In this document: positions 55,299 through 56,465 of the stretch, in pieces | How the letters are laid out: every line of letters starts with the position of its first letter | Numbering within the stretch: position 1 is the stretch's first letter | Source: Lingula anatina | Lineage: Eukaryota; Brachiopoda; Lingulata; Lingulida; Lingulidae | Direction of reading: 5' to 3' | Assembly: GCF_001039355.2 (NCBI RefSeq) | Contig: NW_019775817.1 | Location: 98,355 to 154,819, forward strand | Length of the DNA stretch: 56,465 bases | Program-made: the position numbers and the translations under genes | The notes under the pieces: model-generated | Told to the model about the DNA's origin: nothing | The model's database searches: none | Seen by the model: the letters and a program-made list of their open reading frames with translations, nothing else

Positions 55299-56465
55299 AG
55301 ATCACAGGACCTATGATGTGTTAGAAAAGAGGCATTCTTTGCAAATAATGAGAAAAAAAGATCTGCCTTCTGAATGATTTCATTATGACAACAGTTTCCT
55401 TAGTATTGTCTCTTAGTTGCTACAAAGGAGTCATTTGATGTGGGACACTCCTTAAACTGTCCTTTTTGGTATGAAAATATGTATTTTTTTTTTCTAAATG
55501 GCAGCTAAGAATTAGAAAAGTTAGATTAGTTCTTAAATTCACTTTTTTTCTCATGGAGATCCATCAAAATCATGACCAGAAAATTTTTTGTTGAAGATAA
55601 AAGATTTGAGATAAAAAATGTTTGCTGTACAGTATATATGACCAGATATGAGTACTATAAGTACTAACTTGGCTGTATACAATGTTTTTATGGGTTAGGG
55701 GTGCTTTAATAACATTGTAAAGGTCCAAAACCAGATGTGATGGGGGCTGTCTTAATATGTAAAATAGAAAACTGGAAATTCGAGATACCAGCCTCAACCT
55801 AGCCACAACCATTTTGTATTGTTTATGGTACAGTTGTATAGTTTCCTTCTGTATTCAGTATATAGTAATACTATGTTACTTTAGCTAACTGCTGAATGTG
55901 TAAAGTAAGGGCAGTGATTTTTATCCATCATCTTCCCTTTTTTTGCAAAGGAATGCATCCACGGTATATGTTAATGCTCATCTTTAGTCACTGTGGTTGA
56001 CCCTTGGCTTTATGGCCTCCTGTTCTCCAATCCTTGTTTTGGGGTGATGATAAAACGTAGATGAGGAACAGTTGCAAGGGAACAATGCTCAATTATCTTG
56101 TTTTTATATTAGAGGATAGACTTTAGTAAATACTGTGATTACTCACAAATTAATCTGAACATTTGTTTTATGAATTATGGATTTTTTTATGAATATTTAG
56201 TCACTCAAACATTGCATAGTTTCTGACTTGTATCCAACTCCCTGACTATGAATATTTCCTTTTGTCTTCACCCAGGTCTGCTGTTATTTTTTGAACAAGG
56301 CAGCAAAGTTGTCAAATGTACAGACAAAGAGCAGAAAATAATAATTCACAAAATTCTGATTTTTACAAAAAACTATAAAATTTCTTTATTATGAATCTTT
56401 CCTTTTGTCTTCATCCAGGTCTGCCGTTTTTTTTTTTTTTTTTAAAGTATTTTTTCTTGTTATTC
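55201..56465. other. Intergenic, no gene seen
   Basis: Contains a T run of about 35 at 55265-55297. A direct repeat of about 45 bp containing CCTTTTGTCTTCAnCCAGGT lies at about 56255-56300 and 56398-56440. The inverted counterpart of the 12180 repeat is at about 56302-56338. Confidence 0.5.

Overview
The window is animal genomic DNA: AT-rich, with spliced genes, abundant microsatellites and MITE-like repeats. A CUB / C-type-lectin / LDLa / LRR / rhodopsin-type receptor resembling snail GRL101, next to an invertebrate-type F-actin capping protein beta gene, suggests a marine invertebrate, most likely a lophotrochozoan (mollusc, annelid or brachiopod). The species cannot be fixed from the sequence. 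No virus, plasmid, CRISPR or bacterial content was seen.

Layout. 1-75 (+) looks like the last codons of a RING-like zinc-finger gene, followed by a long 3' UTR-like stretch to about 3140. 3140-21770 is a tandem segmental duplication of a two-exon receptor gene on the minus strand. Copy 1 (5786-10648) has one +1 indel in a T10 run; copy 2 (16138-21098) is fully open and encodes 1488 aa. The copies are separated by a 5'-truncated non-LTR retrotransposon with an ATT tail. Copy 2's 3' flank carries a 1.63-kb giant-palindrome element that is absent from copy 1. 21249-40363 is inflated by assembly redundancy: four single-N joins (22899, 29191, 34905, 37640) each abut a repeat of sequence already present. 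Once these are folded together, this stretch holds one CAPZB gene on the minus strand. It appears as a partial copy at 25777-29190 and a complete 273-codon copy at 31640-35394, including a one-codon first exon. 40364-44416 is repeat-rich with no gene seen. 44417-53741 (+) is an 18-coding-exon gene for an 821-aa type II membrane protein of the transferrin-receptor / glutamate-carboxypeptidase II (M28B) family. About 2.7 kb of 3' UTR and intergenic repeats close the window.

Main points of interest. (i) The M28B-family protein keeps H, E and D at three zinc-ligand positions but has T, T and Q at the bridging Asp, catalytic Glu and last His. It also has a cytoplasmic YSQL motif, so it looks like a transferrin-receptor-like pseudopeptidase. 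(ii) Its gene has a GC-AG intron, a tandemly duplicated 3' splice site with a decoy exon, four introns with (ATT)n beside the acceptor, and two near-perfect intronic hairpins. (iii) The receptor joins two CUB-like regions, two lectin-like regions, five LDLa repeats, LRRs and 7TM; the LDLa-LRR-7TM part lies in one exon. (iv) The uncollapsed haplotypes give filled and empty sites that define MITE ends and target duplications exactly.

The genes show no operon-like or pathway relationship. They are independent neighbours apart from the duplicated receptor pair.
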